Assembly: GCA_013397865.1 (NCBI GenBank)
Contig: VZTI01003805.1
Coordinates: 313,661 to 377,660 of the forward strand
From: Struthidea cinerea
Taxonomy: Eukaryota; Chordata; Aves; Passeriformes; Corcoracidae
Direction of reading: 5' to 3'
Length of the DNA stretch: 64,000 bases
The notes under the pieces: model-generated
Told to the model about the DNA's origin: nothing
The model's database searches: none
Seen by the model: the letters and a program-made list of their open reading frames with translations, nothing else
Made by a program: the position numbers and the translations under genes
In this document: positions 39,713-53,656 of the stretch, piece after piece
Layout: each line of letters starts with the position of its first letter
Numbering within the stretch: position 1 is the stretch's first letter

Positions 39713-42700
39713 GACATGTCTTAAATTAAAATAACCAGTATCATCCTGAAGTATTTCTGTCACAGTGGCTCCTAAAATATTTCAGTCAGGACTAGATCCC
39801 CATTGTTCAAGAGGCTGTGGAAAAAAAATGCATAAGAAAACAGGGCCAGACAAACCCATGTGCCTCTTAATGAGAGGAGGCAGGCAGGCACCTGGCACAG
39901 TACAGGTACCTCTCCAGCACCAAAAGCAACATTTTTCTCAATCTCATCCTAGTTTGAATACCTTGACCTGAGTGTCATGTCCAACATTACACCATAAACC
40001 ACTAAAGCAGTGCTTGTTTCACCACTTTTCTTTAGCTGTTTCAGTGTGTTTGGTAAACCCTAAAGCACCAGAGAGCAAGTTCATAGTGATTATTGTCCTA
40101 TACACCCCAAGTCACTGAGAGGTAAAGTAACTTGACCAAGGTCGTGGTTAACTCAGTGGCTTACCCTTATTTGTACTGCTGCTGTAACTGTGCTAAGAAG
40201 TTGGGCTCCTGTTTGACCAGGAGTAAACAGATCAGGCCCTTGTTGAGTCACTGGCACAGTCAAAAGAACTCCAACACCCTACCACTGGCAATGATGCTGA
40301 AGGCACAGCACACCAGGCAAGTCTTTGACTTTTCTGCAGGAGCAGCTTCCCCTGACGTGGTCTGGCCAACCAGGCTTTTGACGCAAAAAGCAACCATTTA
40401 CTCCAGATTAACAGAGCACTCGTGGAATTACACTGTTTGCTTGACTACGATTATTGCAGAATATCACGCACAAGGTACAATGTTACACGTACACTGAAAA
40501 ACCAGAACCAACCCCACAGATTGCAAGGACAAAGGTTACCAAAACACCTTCAGCTTAGTCCTCTCCAGGCCATGTGGCACAGTCCTGATTCCTTATTTCT
40601 CCTGCATTAATTCATCAGTGAAGCTCGAGCCCACTCTCTCCCTTGCAGCTCTCAGGAAGAGATTGCTTCCAGACTCTCTCTTTCAGCTGGATGACAAGGG
40701 AAACATTCAGTGTGGGCCAGGAGAACACATACCCCACAGCAAGTTACACAAGCAGTTGTGAGACAGTACTGGAATGTCAGCAAACAGGATCTTTGGGTCT
40801 AGCTCCAGTTCTGGAGGCAGAGAGCAGCCTAAATCATCATCAACAAGAGGCCACATCACACCAGCAGGTAGATTTACTTTGAAAGGTGATATGGCAAAGC
40901 GGATGAGCCTTGCTGCTTTATAGGCCAGGGCTCCATTCCCAGCTTGATACACAGCCTGCACACTGCAGTTTATCTGCAAAACAGGTGCATGACCACTGCC
41001 TCCCAACAGGAAGGATAACTGGCTTATAGGAGTGCATGTGCTAACAGCAGCGGTGGAGCATGTGGGATTAGACATCACAGACTTCTGGGCAGCAGTAAAC
41101 AGCATTGTGACTGTGTCCAACTTCTCCCGCTGCACTCACCCTTCCCTTGTCATTGTGTGGGCTGGCAGGCTTGCCAAATGTGTCAGAGCCACATGAAATG
41201 CAAGACGCTTGTGACCCTGTCCTCGTGGCCCCTAGGCTGACGGTCAAGTCTGAGACACAGACTAACCCAAAAGGAAATGAGGAAGGTCCTACCCAGACCA
41301 CAAAGGACTGCAGGACCAGTCTCAATGTGTTTGTTTAATCTGCAATTTTTAAGATGGAAAAAACCCCTGTAATAACAACCAAGCTTTTGAATTCTGCGCT
41401 ATGTATAGCAATTCCCTTATATGTGAGCTCTGCATGTGCTTGTTGATGTCAATGCCCTGCAACCAAGAGCCACCGCTGCCTATCACACACAAGTCCTCAT
41501 TATGTTGCATAACAAATTACCTTTGTTGCCTAACAGAATGGCACAGTAGATTTTTGTTGTTGCCTCGTGTAAACTTTAGTCTTGCGAATTCCATTTTGCA
41601 CTGACGCATTGCTTCTGCCTGACAAGTGCTTTATTTCTGTTGTTAAGCAGCGAGCTTCACGATACGCAGGCGGCCACAGAGCCTGAAAAACAAGTTCAGA
41701 AATACATAAATACGCCACCACTATGTCTGCAAAACAATTGGCCACGTGGATCCTGACTGCTGCGTAACACTGGGCTTAGAGGCTGCAGCTACACATCCTG
41801 GGAGGCAGCATCGCTGCATATTCAACCCTCGTGGTCATCTGATGTTTTCAGTTACAAGGAAAAACAGGAGCATAAAGAAACAAAGAAAGTGGCAGAACAG
41901 CAAAGGAATTTTAAACCGACAAAGGATTCGTGGTGTTGGCATTTTAATGCTATACTACTGCCTTTTTAATGGATTTATCCGACTGCATTGCATTCTCTCT
42001 TGTTTTCAGTGTTTAAGTACCATTTCTAACTAAAAAACATTAGTTACAATGTTCATCTACTAAAGAACAAAGTGTGAAAATATTAACAAACTCATCTGTA
42101 TGATTACAAAATGTTAAACCTCACTAGACACTCCTGAGTCTTCCTTCTTTATATATGTTCAGCACATATTTCAGGGGAAGGAAAACGTTTACTGCCAGGC
42201 TTCAAACAGTGTTTCCTTTCTTAAAACGTTTTCATTGGCAGCTTTTTCTATTGGCATATGACCAATACTCTGGATAAGTGGGAAAATAGCCGTGATATCT
42301 ACAGGCCAGATTTTGCCACTTCTTAAAATGAGTAATGCTATCTTATTTTTGTATGTCCTGGCCATACCCTCTACTCAGAGCACTACTGGAAACTCACTGA
42401 TAGCTGCTCCCTACTTTCCCTGGACAAAATCCAAAGAGGAAGAAAATCTAGTCATTACAAGGGCAAACTTCAATAAAGTCTGAGAGTTGGCCTGTTGGGA
42501 TAACCCTAAATAAGGGTAACAAAATCTGGATGATAGCTTATTTAAAAATGCACGTTTTGCCGTCCCCTCCTAGTCCTTTGAGAAATGTATGTTCCAGTCT
42601 CCAACACACACTCATCACCCATGCACTCTCCAAACTTTTTAGCTGCTTCTTAGTTGAACCTGCCCTTTCATCAGTGCTCCTGTCACCCCACTGCTCACCC

Positions 42701-44121
42701 CATCGCCTCCATGGCCAAGCAACAGTCATCAAATAAATCATTGGAGACATTGTTAGACAATGGGTGAATGAATTACTGCTGAGGGATTGGGTTTTGCCTC
42801 TATTTACTGGCTGTAGTTAGAAACACTTGAAGCCAAATTTTAATTACAAGGATAAAATAAAGGCCAGCCCAGTCTGGGCATTTTAAGAGATGATTGTACT
42901 TCAGTAAAGCACTAAGGCACGCTTGTTTTCAGACATTGCTTCTCACAGCTAATGGTGCTGGTACAAAATCTACCTGGGTATTACTGCAAACAGGTTTGGA
43001 GAGCCATCATGGGAATGAGTATGGTCAATGAAGGCAACAGGGTGCCTGGACGCTCGAGGTACAGGACAGCAAAACAAAAAAAAATCTTTGTAGGAACCTG
43101 AGGTATGTGAGCACTCTACAGCTGTAATTATGTTGTTATTATAACAACTACTCTTCAGCTTGTGGAAAAATATCGTGAGCAGTGTTAAGTGGAAGGGAGG
43201 GAGATTATAGCCCTGCCTCCTTCAGAGTAAAACACCAGCCCTGAAGCTGTCGGTTTCTTCATCTTCTCAATATGCCTATGACACAGGGCCTGGGAAATTT
43301 CAAATGATGGCTGAAAGACCAGGATTTCCCAGGAGAGAGAACAAGTGAGTCAAAGAAGACTTGATAGAAGCATTCAATATGGGAAATAGGAGCTTGGCTC
43401 TTTCCTGTTCTGATGTTTGAACACAGGAGTATGAAAGGAAATGGAAAGGGTAGAAAACTCAAACCTGAAGAAAAGAAATACCTTTTCACAGCAAAATTTA
43501 AAGTGAGTCTATAGAAAGTCTGGACATTAACAAGAGTAGACAGTAACCCAAGTCCTGTTTATGCTCCACATGTTTTGACACTAACGTGTATTGTTTAAGT
43601 CCTGCTGTCCTCTCTGGGCTGACTGGTTACCCTCTTTTAATAATACAAGAACAATATTACTTCAATGCAATTTGAAAGGCAACATTTTAAATTATAAAAT
43701 CCTTTTCTACACAGCACATAATTGACCTGTGGAACCCTTTCCCACAAGATTTCAACTGAGCTGAGACTCCTCCAAAAAGAGTTGTACAGGTGTTTATTAG
43801 CTGGCCCGATTCCACTTGGGGCAAGGGTAGTAAACATTCAATTGAATATTTGCAAATGATCCTTTTTAAATCCCCGTGGAGAACACGCCAGCAGCCCTAA
43901 GGACCTCAGCCATGGGAATGATACACCCAGGGGGCAGGAATTCTCCAGGGCTGCACTTTAACACTCGATTTCTCCTCAACAAGAGATGGAGCAGAAAGTT
44001 CAGCTCCATTGCAGTTGGCAACAGCGCCCTCGGGACTTGATCCGCAGCCCTGGCAGCGGGTGTGCACGGGTAGCAGAGGGTGGGCACAGGTAACACAGTG
44101 ACCGCACACTTGCGGTGACCA

Positions 44122-44153
44122 CTGACCACACACCTGACCACACACCTGACCAC
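44122..44153. repeat. 12-bp tandem repeat
   Basis: Two full copies and a partial third copy of CTGACCACACAC, just left of a CpG island. Confidence 0.9.
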
Positions 44154-44566
44154 TGCTGAGGCTTCCTCGCACCTGCCGAGCTCATCCGAGTGTTCGGATT
44201 CGCAGTGTTTTTGTCGTCCAGCAGCTCCAGCAGAGTCCGAGCCCCTGCATAGCCGACACTTTACAAACACGGATCTGCTGAGACCGAATTCCTGACCATG
44301 CTTTTGTTATTTCCGTGCCGGCAAAGCCACCGCTTCACCCGGCTCCAGCGGGGAGGACCGGGCGCGGGGGCATCGGGCCGGCAGACGGTGCAGGCGGTGC
44401 AGCCCGTGCCCCCGGACCGGGCTCCTCGGGGCTTCTCCGGGTTCCTTCGGCCTCCCCCGGCTCAGGGCCGGCCGCGGGCGCCGGCACCGCCCTCAGGGGA
44501 CCCCGCCGCGCCCCACGGCGACACCTGGCGGCGGCGGCCGGGAGTGGCGGCGCGGGCACACCCCGG

Positions 44567-44616
44567 NNNNNNNNNNNNNNNNNNNNNNNNNNNNNNNNNN
44601 NNNNNNNNNNNNNNNN
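44567..44616. other. assembly gap (50 N)
   Basis: Fifty Ns, probably a placeholder of arbitrary length at the left edge of the 45-bp minisatellite. Confidence 1.
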
Positions 44617-44618
44617 AC

Positions 44619-44773
44619 ACCGGGATGGGCTCGGTCACACCGGGATGGGGACAGCTCGCTCACACCGGGATGGGCTCGGTCACGCCGCGCTGGGGACAGC
44701 TCGCTCACACCGGGATGGGCTCGGTCACACCGGGATGGGGACAGCTCGCTCACACCGGGATGGGCTCGGTCAC
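44619..44773. repeat. 45-bp higher-order minisatellite
   Basis: A 20-bp unit (ACCGGGATGGGCTCGGTCAC) alternates with a related 25-bp unit starting ACCGGGATGGGGACAGCTCG. This gives a 45-bp composite repeated about three and a half times, with one variant copy (GCCGCGCTGG). It abuts a gap, so the array is probably longer. Because 45 is divisible by three, several frames stay open across it; that is not evidence of coding. Confidence 0.95.
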
Positions 44774-44809
44774 ACCGCGCCGGGGACGCGGGGCTCCGTT
44801 CTTCTAGCT

Positions 44810-47800
44810 GCCCTAAAGCTAACACTCCACCTGGGGAGGCCAGACTGGCTACAGTCCCTCTGCAACACTGTCCCAGTTTACGTCTCAGGGACAGGGGCAT
44901 TGGGATGGGACTGGACCTCAGGAGACAAAGCAGAGCCTGGGCAGGAGCAGAGAAATGAACCGAGAAAGGAAAGGTAACATCCAAACAAGCTGATTGAGGA
45001 GAAGTACCGGAGAAGAGGTGGAAGAAAGATGTTACCGTTTTTGCCTCTACAATTCATCTCTGCTTTTTAGGACACAACTACTCTCCCTACACAAATCTAC
45101 CAGGAAGGAGCTTCTGCACCTTTTGTAGAGGGGTTTCTTCACCTCTGAACAGAGCTCAATTTCTCTTGGGGCAAGTTAAGCATTAGGCCCATCTCCCAAG
45201 ACCCATCTTCCATGTCAAAATGCAGCTGAGGCTGCTGGTTCCTCACCGCTCCAGCAACATGCCAGTTCCCTCTAGGTCTCCCAGGCAGACCCTTAGTGAC
45301 AGGGCAGGTCTGGGACCAGGCCACAATATCAGTCTGTGGGTTGGGGTGGGTCCAGACCTGACACAGCTGTGACCACGGCTGCAGTTGTCATTTAGCTCAG
45401 GTCAAGACTGAAGGCTCCAGGGTGAGCCAAAATAGGCTCCTGAGCCATGGGCAGAGGTGTGGGTGGAGGGCCCACGGGAGGCTGTTTAGGCTGATTGGGG
45501 CTTATTGGTGCCCTCAGGGCCCTGAAGACACACACCTGTACTGACTAAAGGCTTGTGGTGACTCCAGAGACCTCACTACACGTGCAAGGAGGGATCTAAC
45601 AGAAAACTGCTGAAAGAGCATGGGGAGAGATCTGATGATGTGCAGTAGCAAGACAGGGCTGTATCAGGGCGCTGCCAGGTCTCATCAGTAAAAGCCTGGT
45701 TTCCCTAAAAATAGCTCTTCTGAAGCCACCAGCCAGAAAGCCGTCACCCATAGCCGAGGAGACAAGATGAAGGAACAACGTATTTTCAGAGTAACTGCAA
45801 AAATCAAACACACTATTTTAGTATTTTACAGTGGCATCTGTGATCCCACAATTAAGCAGGGTTTGGAGAAGCAGCTACAAGTTTCCACAGTTTTCAGTGC
45901 CTTTTCAAAACTCTGACTCCATGCATTTGCAGCCTGAAGTTTCAAGACAGCTCAAGCTTCACTGTGCCGGGTTTCCTCAGCCTCAACCCCTCTGGAAAAT
46001 GTTCCATGTGCACATTGCACCTCTCCAGATTTTATTCTCATTCCAAATCTGCAAGTACAAATATAGTAACATTCCATTCTCCTAATGCACACTTACAAGA
46101 TGTGCTGAAATGTCAGATGCTAAACGGTACAAAAAAGCACTTTAGCACGTTCCTGTTGATGTGCAATATAACAGAGAAGACAGAAATTGCTTTAACATCT
46201 GTTGATTTATTAGATCTGAGTACTCTCCTCCTTTCATCTGGCAGCAGCAGAGCCATTAACACTGCAGCAGCTTCTTCAGAGCTTGCAGCAGAGCACTGTA
46301 CATACCTTGACAATGGTCCCATTCCTGCGGGATTTTGGTCACGGCTCACTCTATCCAAATGAGATCTGCCGGAGCAGAGGGATGATAGGAAGGTGAACCC
46401 AGCAGAGAAGAGTGGACAGGCAGGTAATGCCCCTGCTGTGGGGAGGAAGCAGGGGTGAGGCTAGAAAGCTTCCTACCGCCGTAGCTATTGTGTCCCTGCT
46501 TCCTCTGCCGCACAGGCAGGGAAACCATCGCTGACGCAGCCCGGGGCCGGGGCTCACACAGCGGCACTGCGGGGCTCTCCAACCCGATCAGAACCGGCTC
46601 CTGACAAGGAGTACTGCTGAGTCATTCCAATGGAAGTGATAGAGGGTCGTTCCTCGTGGTTGGTATTGTTTCTCACGCAGCTAAAAACAGCCAGTTGGCG
46701 ATATTCCTTCTGCACATTTGAATTAGAAAACAACTCGGCCAAAAATGTTGAGATAACAAGATTTTTTCCTGCTTCTGGATGGGAAACAGAATATTTTGAC
46801 CTATTAAGAGACTTCAAAATGAAAAAAAAAAATCAAGGTTTTGTTCTGATAAATTTGCATTTTCTCAGGGAGTGGAGGGCCAGGGAATCGCTTTGTTAAA
46901 ATTTCCCAGTCAGCTTGAAGAATAAGGATATGACCTTGTAGAAGTCAACTGTGACATGAATATTTTCTCATAACAGAAGACACAACCACTGCTTCACTGT
47001 GGATCAAGCAATGTGGCTGGTGTGTTGAACACTGTCCAAAGGAGAAAACATGTATTCAAATGCATCTTGTCCAAACCCAAAGCTCCACATAAAGGCAGCA
47101 CAGGTGAGAGCTCAATGTCCTTGCCCACCTCTGGTCCTGCCCTGCCCTTCCAAGAAGAGAGCTGGAGCTTTCTGTGACTTAGGGACACAGCCTGCCTCCT
47201 CTTAGAGAACATTTAAGAGAGGAATAGCTGTCACACGCTTTGGCATTGTTAGCACAGCTGGCTGATGTGTTGGCTTTTGTCAAATGTCCTCCAAATTGGA
47301 CATTGCTCCCTTCCTTTCCAAGGGCATGGGCACAAATCCCCTCTGAGCATCGATCAGGCGACTACAGCAGCTGTCAAAACCCTTAGGCTGAAATAGTTGT
47401 GAGGACAAATTTGTTTGGGATCAAATTAGAACTTCACCGTGGGATAAGCATCAGGTTAAGCTGAACCACCTCAGGAGCATCCTTTAAACAAGCAGTCCTC
47501 AGTTCTCCTTTTCGGCTGGCAGGAAGCCTCTTGACTTCAGCGTATTATTTTACCCAAATACGCTCATATTTTCCTAATATTGAAATGATAAACTGCCAGA
47601 GCAGCTAAATATAGGAACAAAATAAATGAACTGCCGGAGAAATAAAAGCTTATTTTGTGTCTCTTTTGATGTTGTTAGTAATATTTCTTTCCTTTTTCTA
47701 AAGTACCTTGCTGAGATGGAAAGAAAAAAATCCTAGTTGCCAAATCTGTATTTAATCTGATGTTTCTTTCTATATACTTGTTATATATTCTTTTCTTTTT

Positions 47801-50800
47801 TCAGTCAAGGTTCCTATGTACATGCAAGTTCTCCACAGTGTCTCAGCCAAAGTATATGCTGTATTAGTGGGAACTAATCTCTTTGGTACTCGAGGAGCGA
47901 GTATCGAGGGTTTTTTCTTCAGCAGAAGCTCTGTCATACCATGAGCACTAACAAACACTGCAATTCGTGTCTCCATACTTTATGTATAAAATTTAAACTT
48001 CTCATAGCTGCATTTCTGGCTGTGATCCCCATGGAGATGTTGCTGACAATTCCCACCCCCTGAAGAAGGGAAATGTCCAGCCATAGCTGGGACTTGCATG
48101 GCTCCTGGGGAACGTGCTGCAGCTGAGCAGCCTCTGCTGCTGCCTGGAGCTGCATCTCAGCAGTGCTGGAGCTGCAGTGCCTGATTGCTCCAAAAAACCA
48201 CTTAGTTCAGGACCAATCCTTCCAGCTGCAGCATTAAACCACTGGTGACCTGAAACTGGGGCATAGCGCAAACAGCCCTGCAACATTTGCCTCCCTCTGC
48301 CTGTGTTAAGTGCAGCTAACTTTTGCCATCTTCTGGAGGAAGGGAATAAAATTAGGGTGCTCAGTTATATTTGTGCTTTATCAAACTTGAGACATTAAGT
48401 AATCCAGGTTTTTGCTATTCTTACAAAGATCACTAAGTTTGTAGAAGTTTAAGGAGCTTTTAACTATTTCATGCCCAATTCTCCAATGCAGCTCTGATTC
48501 TGCCTCAGACTCTAGAGGCCTCATGTTCATCAGAAACACTCCCAAGGTACACAGGGCATATGTGGGTTTTCCTGACAAGTTCTTTTTAGCATTGCAGCCT
48601 GCTGAAAAGAACTGCTCAGTACAAGACCAGTGGTGCATTTCCCCTTGACTGAAACAAAAATCTCCTTCACAGGAGAGCTGTTCTTTCCCGTGGATAGTGA
48701 ACTCACTTCCTTCTGTTTTGTTTATAGCCCTATGTGAGGTTTTTCCTCTTCCATTCGCTTTTCCAAAAGCAGTAAGACAATAAGACATTGTTAAGTGTTA
48801 AACATCCATGTTTCTGTTTCTTGTCTTCATAACAGGATTATTAGAACGATGAGAAATGAAACAGGGAAATGATAAGGGAGAATGGCAAAATTTAGCTCAG
48901 ATTTTACACAAAACAGCAGAAAAGACATTCAGAAATTGTCCAGCAATGGCCAGAGGCCATTTTGGTTTCAGAAGAATTACAGATTAACCATGTACTGTTA
49001 ATGAACCTGGGATCCATGCTTAAACTAGAACACTGTACCCTAGAAAAGGTGAACAATGCCAGCTGTGACAGGGCATAGGAATGAAGCATACAGGTCTCTA
49101 ACAAAATGCTGAAATGCCACTTCCAACAGCACCAAGAAATAAAGCATCCATCACTGAACTACAAAATCCTTGGACTCCTCAAAAAGGGGCCCTCCCTGGA
49201 GGGACAAGGGATAAACACAATAATGGGAGGACCTGAGGATACCTATGGAGAAGAGGAAACTCTTCACACTGTGTGGGAGAAAACTAAAGGAGTCTGACCT
49301 TCCTCACACCGTGGGGAGAATGTCTAAGGCAAGACAAACTGGAGCTGGAACGGCACACCCAAAACAAGGGATTGGTGCGAGCCCAGGAGATGGCTGTAAG
49401 GGTACAGGCACTCACCCATGAGACATACAGCAACAAACCTATCACTGGGCAAGAAAGGAAACTGCACCATCCTCAGCATCCTAAATGTGGTGGGTGCCAG
49501 AGTTTCACCTCAAGCAAGAGAAGGGCACACGCAGGGACCCTGGGCAGCTTTGGAATGAACCTCATGTTAAGAAAACAAGATCCAGAAAATGCATATTTGG
49601 TTTAATGAGAAGAGTCAGCCCAGTGTATGGACAGACAGATGCAGGAGGTTTGGGGGCACACCCACTCAAGCAGGCATCAGAAATTCCTTGGGATCCCCAG
49701 CTGGCTAGAGAAATGCATGTCATGCCCATCTGCCCAAGCCAGAAACCTCATCTATTGCCTCTGTCTCCCCAAGACAGCCTTCCTGAAGCCACATGGATGG
49801 TCAATCCAGTTTAGCTTGCTGAGTGTGTTATTCCCCACACAATAACAGAGCACAATTTACTGGCAATGAGCATAAACACTCTCAGTCAAAGATATGCCAC
49901 TGATGGTACCAGTAGTGCCCCAGCCAAAGGTAGAAGATGATGATACAGCAAGAAAGGGCCTATCTTAAAGAAGGCAGAGAGATTGTGGTCAATATTTAGC
50001 ATTCTCAAATTATCAAATAGATAATTTCAATATCACTCAATGACTCTTTTAGCCCTAAAAAGCATGAAAAGTTACGCTATTTTGCTAGCAGCTTGCATGC
50101 ACAGGAACAGGCAAGGCAAAAACAATGACACTAACTCAACTAATAACTAATTCAACAATAAAATGTTTGATATATTTTGGATCAGTCAGTGCAAAATGAA
50201 AATGTTGCCATGAGTATCAACAGGAGGAAACAGCAGTTGCAAACAACTGTGATATGTCAGTGGACAGACCCGAAGTCAGGGGCTGCAGGACAGGGGAGCC
50301 AGAACCCCCACTTCCAGCTCTTAGAAGGCAGGACAGAAACAAACATCAAACTGAAACAGAAAGCCCTGGCTCACAGCACGGCATGGAAAAGGGCATTACT
50401 GCTGCTGGACATGTGGCAGCGTGGGAAAACTGAGAGTATGGGGAACAGTGGGAGATCCCCAGGAAGACTGAAATTTTTGTGTCATTTTTTTTGTATGTAA
50501 TTACATGGACATATACACATATATATATAAATAACCATGAAAAAAAACCCTCCCACATACTTTCAATACATAAGTAGTAACCTTTATGCTCCAGGCTTAG
50601 TTCTTCTGAAATAAGAGATGAGAGATTACACAATAAAGTGTCATTATTTTTCTTGCTGCTCTCCTTCTCTTTCCTATCTCATATCCATCTTTCATTTTTT
50701 TATTTCTTGTTAATTTCACTTCTTTCTTCCCCCTTTCTATTCCTCGCTCTCCCTACCCCCCCATATTAGCATTTCATCCCTCCACTCATTCTTGCTCTTT

Positions 50801-53650
50801 TCCTGCTGCTTCTGCTCTTCTGTCTTCTTCCCAGTCATTCATTTCTTTCATACTGAATTAACTCTACCCCTGGTCTATGGATCCTGACAACCTATCTGGT
50901 TTTAATTGTTGCATTAAACTTAGCTGGACATTTCAGAGAGCCGTGTACATTTAAACTGAGGACCTTTCCAAAGTCTTCATAATTCAACTTGATTCCATGT
51001 ATTTGATACAAGAGCCATATGTTTTTGTGGATCACGTATTGTTTCGCACATGTGAATACTTACGGAGCAGACCTGGATTCGGGTATCAATTGCTTTTGCT
51101 TTCTGAGCTGTCAAGTAATTTTGGGCTATGTAATAGCACTGATACTTTGAAACGTGCAGAGATTTTCTCCACACTTCTAAAAACACTCTTTAAATGTAAC
51201 AAATGAGAGCTCACAATGCTGACTGGGCTGTGCTTGACACCCTTTCACGGGTGAACAAGAAGGCCTCACATGCAGCTCCTGGTCAGGGCTAACAGGATGG
51301 TACGGTTTGAGCAGCATCCAGGCCACATTGCTTCTTCATCACCATCAGCCTCATTAATGGCCTGTCACAGATGCTGCCAGCACTTTTAAGGTTTTCCTAT
51401 TCATCTGAACAAACTCCCTAGAAATGATCAATTAATCTATTGCATCCTCAGAGCAGATCTAGTAGCCTTTACTCAGATAAAACTCCTGGGCCCCACGCTG
51501 GTGCTAAGTCCTAAGACGGGGAGAGAAGAGGGAGAACATCATAATGGATTCTGGCAAAGGCGTGTAAGAATTGACATTTCCTTTTCAGCAGCTAACTCAG
51601 TAAACCAAATGTTAAATCCTACCCTAGGTGTGGGTGTCCCTGGCACATCTTTGTATCGAATGTGCGCATCTCCAGGGAGAAGTGGACAGAGACTAGGAAT
51701 GATCTAAACGAAGGGGAAAAGTTCTCACACTGATTCAATTAGAGCAGTAGATGTTGTAATATAGCTTCAAGGGATAACTGAAACTTTTGGAGAGTGCTTC
51801 CTTTTTTTTTCTTTCCCTCTTTCTTTCCTTTAGCTGCTGCCACATGGAGCTCATTTCACATTTCAACTATAATGTAAGTGATACAGAAAAACAGTTCTCA
51901 CACTGTGTCAGATCCACTGGTGCCGAATCCACAGGCACCCTCCTTCAAGGAGTCTGAGAATACAGCCATGCTCAGAGGTTTACCTTTTCTACCCTACTCC
52001 TGCCACACCTGGGCTTTTTCAGTGGGTGAGTTTTATTTCTGACTGCCAGCCACAAACTACTGAGTGACCACCAGAAAACAATCCATCTCACTCAGTTCTC
52101 TGGGAAAAAGCACAAAAGTTAAATCATGACAGGTGTTCTGTACTACAGTGACGTGAGGCACAGGACAAAGAAAAAAGTGCTATTAACTGACTGTGTCGAT
52201 AGAAATCCACACTAACACCATGAGGGTGCACTGACTTCATTACTACTGTGCTGATTTGCACCAAGGAAGCATCAGTCCTGGCAAGTTCTCTGGGAGCAGG
52301 GCGCCCTTTGGTCTGCAATAGCCAACAGTCTGGAAACATCACAGAAGTATTTTGACTGGGGGCTCTCAGGAGCTGGGGCTGCTTCGTATGCTGTGGTATT
52401 GCAGAAACGCCTCAATCTTGCTTGAACAGTAAACAAATACAACCATAGCTACAAAGATAAACCACAAAAAAAAATTCCCACTCCTGGAATTCCCAATGCA
52501 AGGTGAGAGCACCTTCCAGAAAAAGCCAGCACCTCATCTTCCCACTGCACTGGCTCAAGCTGTTGGTGCTCAGTGAGCCCAAAATTCAGCTCTGCTCTAG
52601 TCTTTGTCAGCTCAGCTGTTGAAAGATTAGAGGAAAAACAACCCTAGGAATCAAGGCAGGTAAGTTTGTTCACTGAGGAGAGCTGCCCTAGCTCAGTCCT
52701 TCCCACTCAAAATCTCATCCTGCCATCAGAGCTGGCACATTGACACTGCAACACTGAATGGGACGGTGGCTTCACCACGGCCAGGCTGGGCAGCCAAAGG
52801 GGAGGATTCATTTGCAGTCTATTTCTGTGTTGATGATGGATATCACAGCTCATCCTCCAGCGGGGCTGGCTGCTGAGACACAAGGATCGGAGTAATCTTT
52901 GTGATTTTCCTCGGCTGCTTCAGACCATGGGCCATGGGGAATCCCTTGCAGTCACACTGCCCCACACAAATCCCCCTGACCAGCCCCAGTGCAGAACTGA
53001 AACACGGAAGGGCTACTGCCAGGTCACAGCAAGGGAGCTCACAGCAGCACAGAGAATCCAGGACTTCCTTCTATCTGCAGCATCATTTCACTGGTCCTTA
53101 CATTTCTCTCGGATCCACTGCACTTCAGTTTCTTTAGCAAACCCTGTTTCTCCTAATACTTTATAAATAGTCAGTTCTTTTTCAAATAAAAAGGCAATAG
53201 CTGATCATATAAAGAATATTAGAATTCATGTAGGATCTAATAAATTGTGAGCACCTTAAACTCTGTGACATTGGAAACTACAGAACTTGGTGATTTTGTT
53301 GCACAAATTACAAACTGCTGCTATAAGCTAGCAACAATCCTATGTCCATGCATTAATAGATGTGAGTAATGTATGAAAAGGGATATTTCCTTAGCCCATA
53401 CCCTTTCCTTTTTTTCTCATTTCACATTTTGCAATTACAAATGTCCTTGGCTGATCAAGATCAATAGACTACGCAGTGATTTTTTTTTTTGGGTCTGAGT
53501 AATATAAAATGAAGGTTTACTACCAAAAATGTCAGTAAGTGTGTACACACACATTTTCTGTATTTATAAAGTCTCAGTTGCCAAAGAAGGATTTTATCCT
53601 GCATGTATTTACAGGAAAATTTGGCTATGAAGATTACTTGACACCTTCTA
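44810..53650. other. intergenic region
   Basis: About 9 kb with no recognisable gene, RNA gene or interspersed repeat. Notable are a pyrimidine-rich stretch at about 50.64-50.86 kb, a 12-bp ATGTAATTACAT palindrome at 50495-50506 followed by TA repeats, and a strong acceptor-like pyrimidine tract at 51.8 kb. Open frames here are at most about 135 codons. Confidence 0.55.
50640..50860. repeat. pyrimidine-rich tract
   Basis: About 220 bp dominated by C and T on the plus strand, without a clean repeat unit. Low-complexity sequence. Confidence 0.75.
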
Positions 53651-53656
53651 GTTCTC

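Larger units (their letters stand above)
39310..44180. other. intergenic region with possible enhancer DNA
   Basis: No gene recognised. The AT-rich part at 39.6-39.75 kb contains the TAATTA-bearing inverted repeat listed separately. An 8-bp-arm inverted repeat, GTTGTTAT-T-ATAACAAC, occurs at 43132-43148. A 12-bp unit (CTGACCACACAC) is repeated in tandem at 44122-44153, at the edge of the next GC-rich island. Confidence 0.5.
44180..44800. promoter_or_regulatory. CpG island with minisatellite
   Basis: GC-rich and CpG-dense from about 44.28 kb, followed by a gap and a GC-rich minisatellite. Open frames of 169 and 220 codons (plus) and 163 (minus) cross the gap and the repeat, and show no recognisable domain. 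The island may mark a promoter of unknown transcript. Confidence 0.4.

Noticed and set aside
44298..44984. Repeat-peptide frames (GMGSVTP-type and its antisense)
   Set aside because: Produced by the 45-bp minisatellite and a placeholder gap; no domain and open on both strands.
49106..49845. Possible degraded long-terminal-repeat element
   Set aside because: Several short overlapping frames drew attention, but no terminal repeats, primer-binding site or retroviral domain could be seen.
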